From: Bifidobacterium rousetti
GTDB lineage: Bacteria > Actinomycetota > Actinomycetes > Actinomycetales > Bifidobacteriaceae
Assembly (NCBI RefSeq): GCF_008698235.1
Contig: NZ_PEBH01000011.1
Span: 1-64,000, forward strand
Length of the DNA stretch: 64,000 nucleotides
Direction of reading: 5' to 3'
The position numbers were made by a program, and so were the translations under genes. A model generated the notes under the pieces. The model was not told the DNA's origin. It did no database searches and worked only from the letters and a program-made list of their open reading frames with translations. Below, piece after piece: positions 1 through 9,404 of this stretch (positions within the stretch are counted from its first letter, which is position 1; every line of letters begins with the position of its first letter).

Positions 1-10
1 GGCGGGCGCC

Positions 11-937
11 TCAGTGTTCGTCGGGAACTGCGTCGGGAACTGCGTCGGAGATGAGGAGCACGCGGCCTTCGGCGACGTCCTCGAGGTGACGGCCGTACGG
101 GGACTTGCCGTATCGGGCGGCGGAGTCGAGCAGCTCGCTCCGGTCGATCCAGCCGTTCTCGTACGCGATCTCCTCGACCACCGCGATCGGCAGACCCTGC
201 GCGCGCTGCACCGTGCGCACGAACTCGCCGGCCTCGTAGAGCGAATCCATCGTGCCGGTGTCGAGCCACGCGTAGCCACGGCCGAGCGTACGCACGTTGA
301 GCGCGCCCGCGTCGAGGTACATGCGGTTGAGGTCGGTGATCTCCAGCTCGCCGCGCGCGGACGGCGTGATCCGCTTGGCGAAGTCAACGACGCGCTCGTC
401 GTAGAAGTACAGGCCCGTCACCGCGTAGTTCGATTTCGGATGCAGGGGCTTCTCCTCGATCGACACGGCCTTCTTGCGCTCGTCGAACTCGACCACGCCG
501 TAGCGTTCGGGATCGTCGACGTAATAGCCGAAGACGCTCGCGCCTTCGCCGCCCTCGGCCTTCGCGACCGCCTTGCGCAACGTCGCGCCGAGACCGTTGC
601 CATAGAAGATGTTGTCGCCGAGGACCAGCGCGCACGGCTCGCCGGCGATGAACTCCTCGCCGAGGAGGAACGCCTGCGCGAGGCCGTCCGGGCTCGGCTG
701 GACCTTGTAGCTGAATCGCACGCCGTAATGCGAGCCGTCACCGAGGAGCCGCTCGAAGTTCGGCAGGTCCTTCGGCGTGGAGATGATGAGGATGTCGCGG
801 ATGCCCGCGAGCATGAGCACGCTCAGCGGATAGTAGATCATCGGCTTGTCGTAGACGGGCAGAAGCTGCTTCGAGGTGACCGTGGTCAGCGGGTACAGCC
901 TCGTGCCCGATCCGCCCGCGAGGATGATGCCTTTCAT
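11..937 (-). CDS. rfbA: Glucose-1-phosphate thymidylyltransferase
   Basis: The enzyme makes dTDP-glucose from glucose-1-phosphate and dTTP, the first step of dTDP-rhamnose supply for polysaccharide assembly. The nucleotide-binding motif GGSGTR lies at residues 8-13, followed by the LGDNIFYG segment typical of RfbA. I start it at the ATG of MKGIILAGG because GAAAGGAAAACC sits just upstream; a longer in-frame extension has no homology-like content. The 308-residue length is slightly above the usual 290 or so. The extra tail contains a 12-bp tandem duplication that gives two in-frame copies of DAVP. It ends at the window edge, so rfbB/rfbC/rfbD genes may lie outside. It is separated from the rest of the polysaccharide operon by about 300 bp and probably has its own promoter. 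Confidence 0.95.
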   Translation of the reverse strand: MKGIILAGGSGTRLYPLTTVTSKQLLPVYDKPMIYYPLSVLMLAGIRDILIISTPKDLPNFERLLGDGSHYGVRFSYKVQPSPDGLAQAFLLGEEFIAGEPCALVLGDNIFYGNGLGATLRKAVAKAEGGEGASVFGYYVDDPERYGVVEFDERKKAVSIEEKPLHPKSNYAVTGLYFYDERVVDFAKRITPSARGELEITDLNRMYLDAGALNVRTLGRGYAWLDTGTMDSLYEAGEFVRTVQRAQGLPIAVVEEIAYENGWIDRSELLDSAARYGKSPYGRHLEDVAEGRVLLISDAVPDAVPDEH

Positions 938-1029
938 GGTTTTCCTTTCGTGATATGTCCCGACTTCATGACGGGAAGGGAATATTCGGATGGACGCCAT
1001 GGAGAAGAGGCATCGCAAAGATTCCCCCC

Positions 1030-1057
1030 ATTCTACACAAGGGGGAACCCCTTCAAA
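1030..1057 (-). promoter_or_regulatory. Possible promoter of rfbA
   Basis: Read on the minus strand there is TTTGAA (1052-1057), a 16-bp spacer and TAGAAT (1030-1035), predicting a leader of about 85 nt before rfbA. The rest of the 938-1238 gap shows no convincing gene, only G-rich runs next to the putative spacer. This is inferred from consensus only. Confidence 0.35.
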
Positions 1058-1238
1058 CTCCCCCTTCAAACCGCACTGACGCTATGCCGACCGCGCGGAA
1101 CACATACCACACAAGACCTCTCGGCCTTTCAAACGACACCCTCCAGAAGACACCTTGTTCGTGACATTTTTATTCCCGAACAAGATCGACCAGACTGCCT
1201 ACGCATGAAGCAGCTGCCTTAGATTACACAGCCGTACC

Positions 1239-2303
1239 TCATTCTCTCCGGGATCTCAGCAATGAATAGGGATGGAATACATACCGGAGAAACGCCAGCG
1301 GCCTGACGCGGGCGTACGCGGCGACCACCAACAGCGGCAAAAGCGTACATAGCAATGTGCACACCATCCAGATGACGTAGGCATCGCTCATTCCCAACGC
1401 GAGACATGCCTCCACCAGAACACTCACACCGATGAAATGGCACAGATAGATCTCCAGCGTATATCGTCCCAACAGGCCAAGCACCCGCATCCTCCGCTCC
1501 AGCACCGACCGCCCGGCGAAGCACAGCAAACTCACCGCAGCGCCTGCGCACAGCATACGTCCCACGGGATTCACCGACAACACGAGCAGGACCATGGCGA
1601 CGCCCAACGGACCCAACGCCGCCAATACCACCACACGGCTCTTCCAATCACGTTCATGGCATCGCACGATCATGCCGAGCACATAGAACACGCCATATGC
1701 ACACCAGCTGTACGGCTTGTCGGAGTCCAGACCGACTCCGGCGATCACGAACCACAGCGCATAGCACAGGAACATCGTCAGAAGCAACGCATAACGGTCA
1801 CTGAAACGGCGGAACACCGCGACGATGACTTCGATGAGCGTCAACGCGCACAGGAACCACAGGTTCCATCGGGGCATGATCCACAGCGTCAAGACGTCAT
1901 GCCATGAAACCGGTTCATTGCCCGCGTGGAACAGCATCTTCACACCCCAGTATGCGTATACCGCGAACAGATACGGAACGTACAGCTTTACCACGCTTTT
2001 CAATACGCGCTCGCCGCACTCCGCGCTGGAATACCGCTTCCCGAGATCCCGGACAAGAAACCCACTCAGGAAGAACATGACAGGCATATGGAACGAGTAC
2101 AGCACCATATCGAACACCGTAAGCACACCGGTCCCCGCGCCAGCGGAGACAACCGCCCGTTCCACATGCCCGGCGACCATCAGCAGGATGATCGCGCCCC
2201 TGACGTTGTCAACCCATACGTACCTCGTGAGCAAGATCCTTTCCTCACGTTTCACCCGTGCCGGAACCGTGTCTGTCAGCGGCCCGCACCCGCACGATGT
2301 CAT
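1239..2303 (-). CDS. Membrane acyltransferase (acyltransferase family 3), polysaccharide O-acylation
   Basis: This is a polytopic membrane protein with the amino-terminal signature of acyltransferase family 3 (NVRGAIILLMVAGH, His at residue 46 from the chosen start) and about ten hydrophobic segments. Family members transfer acetyl or other acyl groups to sugars of surface polysaccharides, so it probably O-acylates the polymer made by this locus. The ATG at 2303 overlaps the upstream stop as ATGA, which would couple translation. However, a TTG at 2234 has a much better ribosome binding site (GAGGAAAGGATC), giving 331 residues that begin just before the conserved region. I consider that start equally likely. 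It is the last gene of the tightly packed operon. Confidence 0.8.
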   Translation of the reverse strand: MTSCGCGPLTDTVPARVKREERILLTRYVWVDNVRGAIILLMVAGHVERAVVSAGAGTGVLTVFDMVLYSFHMPVMFFLSGFLVRDLGKRYSSAECGERVLKSVVKLYVPYLFAVYAYWGVKMLFHAGNEPVSWHDVLTLWIMPRWNLWFLCALTLIEVIVAVFRRFSDRYALLLTMFLCYALWFVIAGVGLDSDKPYSWCAYGVFYVLGMIVRCHERDWKSRVVVLAALGPLGVAMVLLVLSVNPVGRMLCAGAAVSLLCFAGRSVLERRMRVLGLLGRYTLEIYLCHFIGVSVLVEACLALGMSDAYVIWMVCTLLCTLLPLLVVAAYARVRPLAFLRYVFHPYSLLRSRRE

Positions 2304-3328
2304 TTGATGATCGTGGTCACCCGTTCCACAGGGAACCTCGATGAACGACACACCTGTGCATGTTCGGGGAACTGCCCGATGGAGATGTACATGACCGGCA
2401 GCTCCCAATCCGGCACGCCGAGAACCTCACGTGTCCTCCTCGCCTTGTCCTCGTCGAACATGGCATTCAGCGGACACGCGGCAAGTCCCACGTATTCGAG
2501 CGCGTACAACAGGGACATCGAGAACAATCCCCCATCCACGAATGGCTCGTTGCGCTCGGCGAAGTTCATGAACGCGCGAATATCCGACGTCACGAACATG
2601 AGGGCGGGAGGCATGGGATACCCGTGCAGCCCACCTTGCAGGTCGAGCAGTTTCTTGATCTTCCTCGGGTCGAGGATCACATATACGCGCGAAGACTGGC
2701 GATTGCACACCGAAGGGGTCTTCATCGCGATCTCAACCGCCTCGATGAGCTGCGTCTCATCGACCGGACGAGACGAGTATTCGCGAATCGCGAACCGATG
2801 CTCGGCCAGCGACCGGAAATCGACGTCTCGGTTGCCTGTCTTGGACGCGGCATCGATCACAAGACCTCCCGACAGATCAACGGGAGCGGACCCTATGGAC
2901 GCGCGCACGTCCTCAGGGAACATCGCCTCCAGGGATGAAACGTCGTACCCGATGGTCTCATGCCGCTTCCGGTACGCGTGCAGCGCCGACAACGCCTGCC
3001 GGTACACGGCGTTATCGGCGTATCGGGCATCGGCGCGACGGAGCGCCGCCATCGATTCGGCGAGACCGTGCAACGCCCCCTTACCGAACCCCGCACGAAA
3101 ATCGTCGTGAGTGAGTCCCTTTTCGATCTGGTGGACACAGAACATGATCCGGGTCTCGATCCGCCCCGCGTCCGTGGAGTACTCGCGCGAGTAGTATCGG
3201 TCGAAACGCGCCAGCTGCCTGCGACCGTCGCGATACAGCCGTCGACGTTCCCTGCGATCCCGACGCGCGTGCAACAGCGCATCCGGGACCATGGACCTGA
3301 CGATCTGTTTAATCGTTGACTTAGCCAT
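2300..3328 (-). CDS. Nitroreductase-family protein in a polysaccharide locus
   Basis: The carboxy-terminal two thirds match the nitroreductase fold: REYSSRPVDETQLIEAVEIA, then the TPSVCNRQ segment that normally contacts FMN, and a GLAACPLNAMF stretch near the end. The first 150 residues are a basic extension without a recognised domain. Homologues with this extension occur beside pyruvyl transferases in bacterial polysaccharide clusters, but their substrate is unknown to me; the usual family role is NAD(P)H/FMN-dependent reduction. The start at 3328 is chosen for GGAAAGGAACGAGT directly upstream. Its stop overlaps the start of the acyltransferase. No membrane segment or signal peptide is visible, so it should act in the cytoplasm. 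Confidence 0.75.
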   Translation of the reverse strand: MAKSTIKQIVRSMVPDALLHARRDRRERRRLYRDGRRQLARFDRYYSREYSTDAGRIETRIMFCVHQIEKGLTHDDFRAGFGKGALHGLAESMAALRRADARYADNAVYRQALSALHAYRKRHETIGYDVSSLEAMFPEDVRASIGSAPVDLSGGLVIDAASKTGNRDVDFRSLAEHRFAIREYSSRPVDETQLIEAVEIAMKTPSVCNRQSSRVYVILDPRKIKKLLDLQGGLHGYPMPPALMFVTSDIRAFMNFAERNEPFVDGGLFSMSLLYALEYVGLAACPLNAMFDEDKARRTREVLGVPDWELPVMYISIGQFPEHAQVCRSSRFPVERVTTIIK

Positions 3329-3414
3329 ACTCGTTCCTTTCCGCATACACCTTCCGTATGCCATCTCATGCGCGCATTCGCATGCGCCGACTGTCCGAAA
3401 CGGACCATCGATTA

Positions 3415-4929
3415 CTATTTATGGGAAAACCTGACCTTCAACATGTTCCGTTCCGCTTTCGTGGCGATGAAGAACCACGCCGCGACCGCATACAGGACGA
3501 CGTACAGCATCCCGTACAGGAAGAACCCCGCAAGCCCCTGGACGGCCGTCACATAGGCGATCGCTCCGCTGACGGCCAGCACCCCCACACTGACGGCGAA
3601 CACCGGGGCCATGGATTTCCAGAAATACAGCATGTCAAGCCCGATGCGACGCTGGTAATACCAGTTCATGAACAGGCCGGTACCCAGCAGGATGCTCACC
3701 ATATATCCCAACGTGGTCGCCCAATACCCCCACGTCGGAATGAGTATGACGCTGATGACGATATTGACCAGCGACGTCAGGATATAGACGAGGCTCCGAG
3801 CCCGATGCTTGTTCTTCGCCCGCTGGATCTCGATGCCGGTGTTCTGGATCAGGGGGATCATGACAGGCAGTGTCATCAGCAGTGTCATCCAGTAGGAATC
3901 GTCATATCCCTCCCCCGCCCATATGGAGATGAAGTACCTGCCGACGAGCACGAAGCCACCGTAGATGAAGCAGAACAGCACCATCTGGAATCGTCCCACA
4001 CGGGTCATCAATCTCGTCAATGCGGTGTTGTCGTCGCTGTCGGCGACGATCCGATTGATCTTCGGAACGAAGACGTTCGCCGCCGTCGTGGACAGCGTAA
4101 AGAAGATGGTTCTGAACTGCGTCGCAATGGCGAAAATCGCCACGGCGTTCGAACTCGCCAACGCGCCGAGCAGGAAGTTCGGCACGTTGTTGTTGATCAG
4201 ATCGAAGATCTGGTTGAGGAAGATCCAGAAGCTGAACACGGCGATCTCCCTGAACAGCCCCCAGTCGAACGAGCCGAAATCGAACCGCATACCCAAGGTC
4301 CGTACCGCGTATCGGATGTTGAGCAGCAGCAGGACCGCGGAGACGAACGCCTGGGCCGCGGCGACACCGACCGCACCACACCCCAACGCCAGCAGCAGCA
4401 CGGCGATGACGGGAACCATAAGCGATGAGAACAGCTGACGGGATTGCTGGAAGACGAACTGCTCATGCACCATGATGAAGGAGTCGAACACCGAGGCCGG
4501 GAACTGTATGGCCAGATTGAACACCAGAATCAGGATCAGCGTCTTAGCGAGACCGATTTCCTCCGCGGTCAGGCCGTTTTTGAACAGCTCATTGGTGAAA
4601 CCCCACAACACCAGTCCGCATATCATGCAGATGCCGGTGATGATGAGGAAGACGAGAAGGTACATGCCGTTGAGCCTGCGGATGCCCTGCTGGTCGTCCT
4701 TCGCCGCACGCTGCGAGTAGAACCGCACGTACGCCGAGGTGAAGCCCATGCTCAGCAAGCTGAGCGACATCACCGTGGAGTTCGTCATCTGGAAGACGCC
4801 GTAATCGCCCTGACCGAGGAACCTGAGAAGCAACGGCGTGTACATCAGGTTGATCAGGTTCTTCGCGATGATGTTCACATAGCCCAAGGCCATGCCCATC
4901 TTACGTTGTGACACCATATGCGTTTTCAT
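3415..4929 (-). CDS. Oligosaccharide flippase (Wzx-like)
   Basis: The protein has 504 residues and about 14 hydrophobic segments, beginning with GYVNIIAKNLINLMYTPLLL and LGQGDYGVFQM, the typical opening of MATE-like polysaccharide biosynthesis exporters. It should move undecaprenyl-linked repeat units across the membrane for the Wzy-like polymerase encoded further upstream in the operon. Two starts are possible: ATG at 4929, with AGGA too close to it, and ATG at 4917, with the same AGGA about 12 nt upstream. The choice changes only four residues. It follows the pyruvyl transferase gene after 45 bp. Confidence 0.9.
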   Translation of the reverse strand: MKTHMVSQRKMGMALGYVNIIAKNLINLMYTPLLLRFLGQGDYGVFQMTNSTVMSLSLLSMGFTSAYVRFYSQRAAKDDQQGIRRLNGMYLLVFLIITGICMICGLVLWGFTNELFKNGLTAEEIGLAKTLILILVFNLAIQFPASVFDSFIMVHEQFVFQQSRQLFSSLMVPVIAVLLLALGCGAVGVAAAQAFVSAVLLLLNIRYAVRTLGMRFDFGSFDWGLFREIAVFSFWIFLNQIFDLINNNVPNFLLGALASSNAVAIFAIATQFRTIFFTLSTTAANVFVPKINRIVADSDDNTALTRLMTRVGRFQMVLFCFIYGGFVLVGRYFISIWAGEGYDDSYWMTLLMTLPVMIPLIQNTGIEIQRAKNKHRARSLVYILTSLVNIVISVILIPTWGYWATTLGYMVSILLGTGLFMNWYYQRRIGLDMLYFWKSMAPVFAVSVGVLAVSGAIAYVTAVQGLAGFFLYGMLYVVLYAVAAWFFIATKAERNMLKVRFSHK

Positions 4930-4974
4930 TTCCTATCGAGAGACGGGGATTATCGGGAGACCGGGACGCGCGAG

Positions 4975-6078
4975 CTACGCATTCTCCGCATCGAGTCTTG
5001 CCGCCATCGCTTCGAGCACGGTCAGTGATTCCGACCGCCGCGAGGCCAACCGCGCATTGACCTCATCGAAATCGATGGGAGTGTCGATGGCGGTCCGGAG
5101 CTGCTCGGTGTCCTCGATCATCCTTCCCTCGATGCCGAGGGCGTCGAACAACGTGATGAATCGGGAATCGACGGTCTGGCTTTTGTCCGAACGTTTGAAG
5201 ACGAAGAACTGCCTGTTGAAGATAATCGAGAAAGCCACGGCGTGGAAACTGTCGGTGACGACGTATCGTGCCTTGGACACCAGTTCGACGAACTGCCGGG
5301 GGCCGATTCCGTCGGGTAATGCGCCATCGTCATATACGCTGATGCGCGCATACCTGCCATCGGCGAGATATTCGACGCCCTCACGAGCGAGATCGCTTTT
5401 CGGGCAGATGAAGATCTCCAGAACGTACTCCGATTGCAGATGCACGTCGTCGGAGGACACGCGCTCCCATTCGTCACGATCCACCAGCAACGTCGGATCC
5501 AGCACGACATCGACTGGGGTGTCGGGAAGCAGTTTAGCGATGATGCGCCTGCCCTGTTCCTCACGAACGGTGATTCCCGCGAATTGCGACAGTTCGCGCG
5601 CGAAATACGCCTTATCCGGCTCCGGAATGTCGTTGACGCTGAAAGAGGCGGCGAACGACATCCGCCTGCCGCCTTCGACAAAGGCCAGCAGCCGTTCCTC
5701 AAGCACCTGGTTCTTCGTGCTCGGGTCGAGATACCTGGAATTCCATACCTGATCGGATCCCACGGAAAAGAACCCGTACCGCTTCAGCCCCGCATGCCCG
5801 CGCAGGGTGTTCCCCGCATGGACATTGCGCAGTCTCGTATACTCCTTCGAGAAGGCATAGAACTGCGCGTACCGTGCATGACGACGTCGAGCGATCAGGC
5901 ACTTGAGGTACTCCTTCAATGGCAGAAGGGGATTGCCCCGGTAGACCCTGACCGTGTCCACATCATATCCCAGATCCGTCAGTATCCGCACGACCGCATA
6001 GTTCTGCAACCGATTGCCGAAGTTGTTGAGATCGAACAGCGTGATGACGCCGACGCTTTTCCTGGATTTCCCGTTCAT
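4975..6078 (-). CDS. Polysaccharide pyruvyl transferase family protein
   Basis: This protein belongs to the polysaccharide pyruvyl transferase family (CsaB/WcaK-like GT-B fold). It shows the early LFDLNNFGNRLQNYA segment, SVGSDQVWN in the middle (about residues 115-123) and ARYVVTDSFHAVAFSIIF, the conserved DSFH motif near the end. Such enzymes add ketal-linked pyruvate from phosphoenolpyruvate to sugars, giving the polymer negative charge, although some members have other roles. The ATG at 6078 is preferred because GAGGTG lies just upstream, overlapping the stop of the preceding gene. An upstream in-frame start would overlap that gene. It is 367 residues long and cytoplasmic, with no membrane segment. 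Confidence 0.85.
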   Translation of the reverse strand: MNGKSRKSVGVITLFDLNNFGNRLQNYAVVRILTDLGYDVDTVRVYRGNPLLPLKEYLKCLIARRRHARYAQFYAFSKEYTRLRNVHAGNTLRGHAGLKRYGFFSVGSDQVWNSRYLDPSTKNQVLEERLLAFVEGGRRMSFAASFSVNDIPEPDKAYFARELSQFAGITVREEQGRRIIAKLLPDTPVDVVLDPTLLVDRDEWERVSSDDVHLQSEYVLEIFICPKSDLAREGVEYLADGRYARISVYDDGALPDGIGPRQFVELVSKARYVVTDSFHAVAFSIIFNRQFFVFKRSDKSQTVDSRFITLFDALGIEGRMIEDTEQLRTAIDTPIDFDEVNARLASRRSESLTVLEAMAARLDAENA

Positions 6079-6083
6079 CCTGA

Positions 6084-7061
6084 TCACCTCGCGATCTTTC
6101 GGTACAATGCCGGACAACGCCGGATCATGAGCACGATGAGACGTTCCTTCGCCGACAGGTCGTATCGGCCGAGATGGGAGACCGCAGCCGAACGGATGTC
6201 CCTGATCCGCCCCATCGAATCACGGTCAAGGCCGTGCACGGCTTTCAGATGTTCGGACACCTTGACGGTGTCCTTCAGCACGTTCAGGCACAGATACCTG
6301 TGCAGTCGGGGCACGCCGGCGGTCACCTCCATGATCCTGCGATACACCTTCAGCGAGCTGAGGTACGTGCCGACGCCGTCCTCGTTCAATGCGCCATGCG
6401 ACAGGCTGTCGGAACGGTATACGCTGTGGTAGATCACCTTGGACCCCACCGCGATCCTTCTGGAATTGGCGATCACGGCGTACAGGAACAGCAGGTCCTC
6501 CTTGATGTGGACGTCCTGATCGAACAGGATGGTCCTACCCTCGGCATCGGTCAGGGCGGACCGGCGCATCATCGTCTGCCAACAGGTATACGGCAGGAAT
6601 CTCGAGGCATCGAATGCGGTGACGTCATACACATAGTCCGAAGTGTTCTCACTGCGGTGCAGCACTTCGCCACGCTCGTCCTCGTCCACGAATCCGCACA
6701 CGCTGATGTCGATTCCCGGCTCTGCGGAGATGTTCCCGAGATGCCATTCGACATAATCGGGCGTCACATAATCGTCCGAATCGATGAAGCAGACGAACTC
6801 CCCTCGAGCGTGTTCGATGCCGACATTGCGCGCGGCGGATACGCCGCCGTTGGGGACAGTGTGCAGGATGAACCTGTCGTCGCGAGAACAGTACGCTTCG
6901 CAGATCGTCGCCGTCGAATCGGTGGATCCGTCATCGACGATGTGGACCTCGATGTTCCCGTATGTCTGCGCGCCGAGGCTGTTCAGGCACCGTTCTATGT
7001 ATTGCTCGCCGTTGTACACGGGTACGACGACGCTTACCAAGCCAGCCTTCATCATCGTCAT
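6084..7061 (-). CDS. Family 2 glycosyltransferase
   Basis: This is an inverting GT-A glycosyltransferase (GT2). It opens with SVVVPVYNGEQYIERCLNSL, has DDGST at residues 43-47, then NGGVSAARNVGIEHA and the metal-binding FIDSDDYV. The acceptor and donor cannot be read from the sequence. The ATG at 7061 overlaps the upstream stop as ATGA and has GAGAGG seven bases upstream, so I prefer it to the nearby ATGs at 7055 and 7052. The product is 325 residues, with the C-terminal third less conserved. It probably adds one sugar of the repeat unit on the cytoplasmic face. Confidence 0.92.
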   Translation of the reverse strand: MTMMKAGLVSVVVPVYNGEQYIERCLNSLGAQTYGNIEVHIVDDGSTDSTATICEAYCSRDDRFILHTVPNGGVSAARNVGIEHARGEFVCFIDSDDYVTPDYVEWHLGNISAEPGIDISVCGFVDEDERGEVLHRSENTSDYVYDVTAFDASRFLPYTCWQTMMRRSALTDAEGRTILFDQDVHIKEDLLFLYAVIANSRRIAVGSKVIYHSVYRSDSLSHGALNEDGVGTYLSSLKVYRRIMEVTAGVPRLHRYLCLNVLKDTVKVSEHLKAVHGLDRDSMGRIRDIRSAAVSHLGRYDLSAKERLIVLMIRRCPALYRKIAR

Positions 7062-8110
7062 CCCCACACCTCTCGCAACGTCTCGACGAACCGCCGTTCA
7101 AGGCCGTCGATCTGAGTCCTGAACACGTCATAATCCGGGTAAATGGCGGCATAGTCGTCCAGCATCACGCGGATCGTCCGACTGATCTCGTCCAACGACG
7201 TATCAACGGGCAGCTTGTAGCGTTCCGGGATGTTGACGTCGAACGGGTTACAAGCGGCGTTCCGGCGGATCACCAGCACGGCCGCACCGTTGTAGGCGGC
7301 CTCCTTGGGGATTCGCTCCGGACCGGGGAACTCACCGAAATCGACGTACAGCTTCACCTCGCGCAGAACCCCGACGATCTGTTCCGGGGTCATACCGGTG
7401 ATCGGAACATAGTCGAACTCATTGCGCGCGAGCAGCTCCCGCATCACCTTTGAGGGTTTCGCCGGGTTGTATGCGACCATGTCCTTGCGCCGCGGGGAAC
7501 GTTCACGTTCCATGCCGATCTCCAGAAACGGTTTGGAGATCGGTTCGACGAGCCTTCTTGCGGGCATACGCAGACTTTCGGTGACATATTCGTACGCATA
7601 CTGCGAGGCGCAGAGGTGCTCGGCGGCATCGGGACGTAGCGGATGATGGTATTTGCGGAAGCGAAACAGATCCGTCGGATTGGACAATGACCGTTTCAGC
7701 CAATGCCTGACCGCCAGTCTGCTCATCAACGGCCCGCCATCATAGTAGTGGACGGACAGCCACCATACGATCCGCCGGGCGTTCCTGTATGCGGCGAGCA
7801 TTCCCGTCGAGAACTCCGGCGCGACAACGGAGTTCTCGGGATCATCGGCAATGGCGTTCCCGTTGACGATTTTCCCCTCGGTCGGCAGATATTCGGCATA
7901 GCGTTCGGGAGGCTCGCAATCCACGAACCTCTCATCTTCATCGTAATAGCTCAGATACGCGTCCTTCCCGATGGATTCGAGATAGTAGCGCAGCTGATGC
8001 AGGGCCTCCGTTCCCCCGGTGGTACGTCCGGCAGGGCACAGTATGTATATGCTGCCACGGTTTCCGCCCGCACGCGCAACGGCATGCATGTCAGTATGTG
8101 TATCGATCAT
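7058..8110 (-). CDS. Putative GT-B type glycosyltransferase, poorly characterised
   Basis: I do not recognise a specific family. Near the amino end there is IYILCPAGRTTGGTEALHQL, like the loop where GT4 enzymes begin their first Rossmann domain. Later YNPAKPSKVMRELLA and VKLYVDFGEFPGPERIPKEA resemble the second Rossmann domain with a donor-binding Glu/Pro loop. It lies among glycosyltransferase genes, overlapping the Wzy-like gene by 20 bp and the next GT2 gene by 4 bp. A sugar transfer role is therefore likely, but the evidence is context plus faint motifs. It has 350 residues, no membrane segments and no signal peptide. The start at 8110 has GGGAAA upstream; ATG at 8089 is an alternative. 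Confidence 0.6.
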   Translation of the reverse strand: MIDTHTDMHAVARAGGNRGSIYILCPAGRTTGGTEALHQLRYYLESIGKDAYLSYYDEDERFVDCEPPERYAEYLPTEGKIVNGNAIADDPENSVVAPEFSTGMLAAYRNARRIVWWLSVHYYDGGPLMSRLAVRHWLKRSLSNPTDLFRFRKYHHPLRPDAAEHLCASQYAYEYVTESLRMPARRLVEPISKPFLEIGMERERSPRRKDMVAYNPAKPSKVMRELLARNEFDYVPITGMTPEQIVGVLREVKLYVDFGEFPGPERIPKEAAYNGAAVLVIRRNAACNPFDVNIPERYKLPVDTSLDEISRTIRVMLDDYAAIYPDYDVFRTQIDGLERRFVETLREVWG

Positions 8111-9404
8111 TGGTTTCCCGTTCTATTCCCAGCTTGACGTATACGGATGCGAGCGCAAGTACGGACATGAAGATTCTCAAGGTGCCGATTTCGTCGACGA
8201 CGACCAGATTGGAGAGATATACGACCATGATGATCAGGAACAGCAGGCATAGCTTGCGCACCTCGCGATGCTCCAGCGCCCTCTTCAGGAAGATCAGGAC
8301 ATAGACGAGGAAGAAGCACAGCAACGCCAATACACCGACGACCCCGAACCTGATGTAGTAGTTGATGTAGAAGTTATCGATGGAGTTGATGTACCATCCG
8401 CCGATCATGATGTTGATGCGATAGTCGTTGCCCTTGCCGAAAGGCGTGAGTAGCTCCTGCCTTCCCAGCAGTTTCCACAGCACGTTGCGGTATTCGGAGC
8501 TCTGGGCGACATGCGCATCGCCGCCGTAGAGCACCGCGTAATTCGTGTGGAACATGCCGTCGACGGTGTACAGGACCGACCGTATCAGCGATCGGATGAA
8601 CACGTTGGAACTGCCGAACATCAGCACCAGGGTGGACGCGGAAACGGCGACCAAGCCATTCACCACGAGTTTCTGCATATACCGGCGATCGGACAGCAGC
8701 AGAATCAGCAGCAATTCAATGATGAACAACGCGATGCCCGACCTTGATCCGGTGAGCAGCATGTTGAGCAACACCAGCACGAACAACGGGCCGTCGCGGA
8801 ACAGGTAGACCTCCCTGTTCCTCGAGTCGTAGCACACCAACGGAAACAGCAGGTTCAGCACCATGCTGTAGGCGAGCGGATGACCATAGGCCGAAGTCAC
8901 CCTCAACGTGGTGTCCCTCATCAACGACCCGTAGTTCAGATCGGACATGCCCGTGTTCAGGTAGTCGAACACGTTTACGCCCGATGCCGCCTCGATCAGG
9001 CCAAGCAGGCAGACGACCCATAGGATCTTCCTCGCCAACGACTGCACATCATCGAAATCGAGGTACCGATACAGGCTGAAATAGATGATGCAGAAGGAGA
9101 GAATGTCATCGAACAGCGGATTGAAGAAACTGTTCATGCCGAAGAACAGGCCCGTCACGAAGGTGGACGCGGCGAAGCCTATGAATACGGCCTTCTCGAC
9201 CAGCGACAGTGTGTTGATGACCCGCCAGAAATCGGACATCATCCGCCGGTTGAGCAGCACCCACAGCAGCAGCGCGATCAGCAATACCCTGTGCATCGTC
9301 ATCAGGGGAAGGCCGGACACCTTGACCGCGAAATAGTTCGGCATCACCCAGAAGCACGCGAGATAGACGATGAACAGCGATGAATAGCGGATGCGGATCT
9401 TCAT
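8091..9404 (-). CDS. Wzy-like polysaccharide polymerase / O-antigen ligase family membrane protein
   Basis: The protein has 437 residues with about 11-12 hydrophobic segments. A long extracytoplasmic loop is followed by NMLLTGSRSGIALFIIELLL, which resembles the Wzy_C/O-antigen ligase signature. In a Wzx/Wzy locus such a protein polymerises lipid-linked repeat units outside the membrane. It is the only polymerase candidate in the cluster. Sequence divergence of this family makes the assignment rest on topology, motif and context. Its ATG overlaps the stop of the upstream glycosyltransferase as ATGA, indicating coupling. Confidence 0.85.
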   Translation of the reverse strand: MKIRIRYSSLFIVYLACFWVMPNYFAVKVSGLPLMTMHRVLLIALLLWVLLNRRMMSDFWRVINTLSLVEKAVFIGFAASTFVTGLFFGMNSFFNPLFDDILSFCIIYFSLYRYLDFDDVQSLARKILWVVCLLGLIEAASGVNVFDYLNTGMSDLNYGSLMRDTTLRVTSAYGHPLAYSMVLNLLFPLVCYDSRNREVYLFRDGPLFVLVLLNMLLTGSRSGIALFIIELLLILLLSDRRYMQKLVVNGLVAVSASTLVLMFGSSNVFIRSLIRSVLYTVDGMFHTNYAVLYGGDAHVAQSSEYRNVLWKLLGRQELLTPFGKGNDYRINIMIGGWYINSIDNFYINYYIRFGVVGVLALLCFFLVYVLIFLKRALEHREVRKLCLLFLIIMVVYLSNLVVVDEIGTLRIFMSVLALASVYVKLGIERETNDRYTY

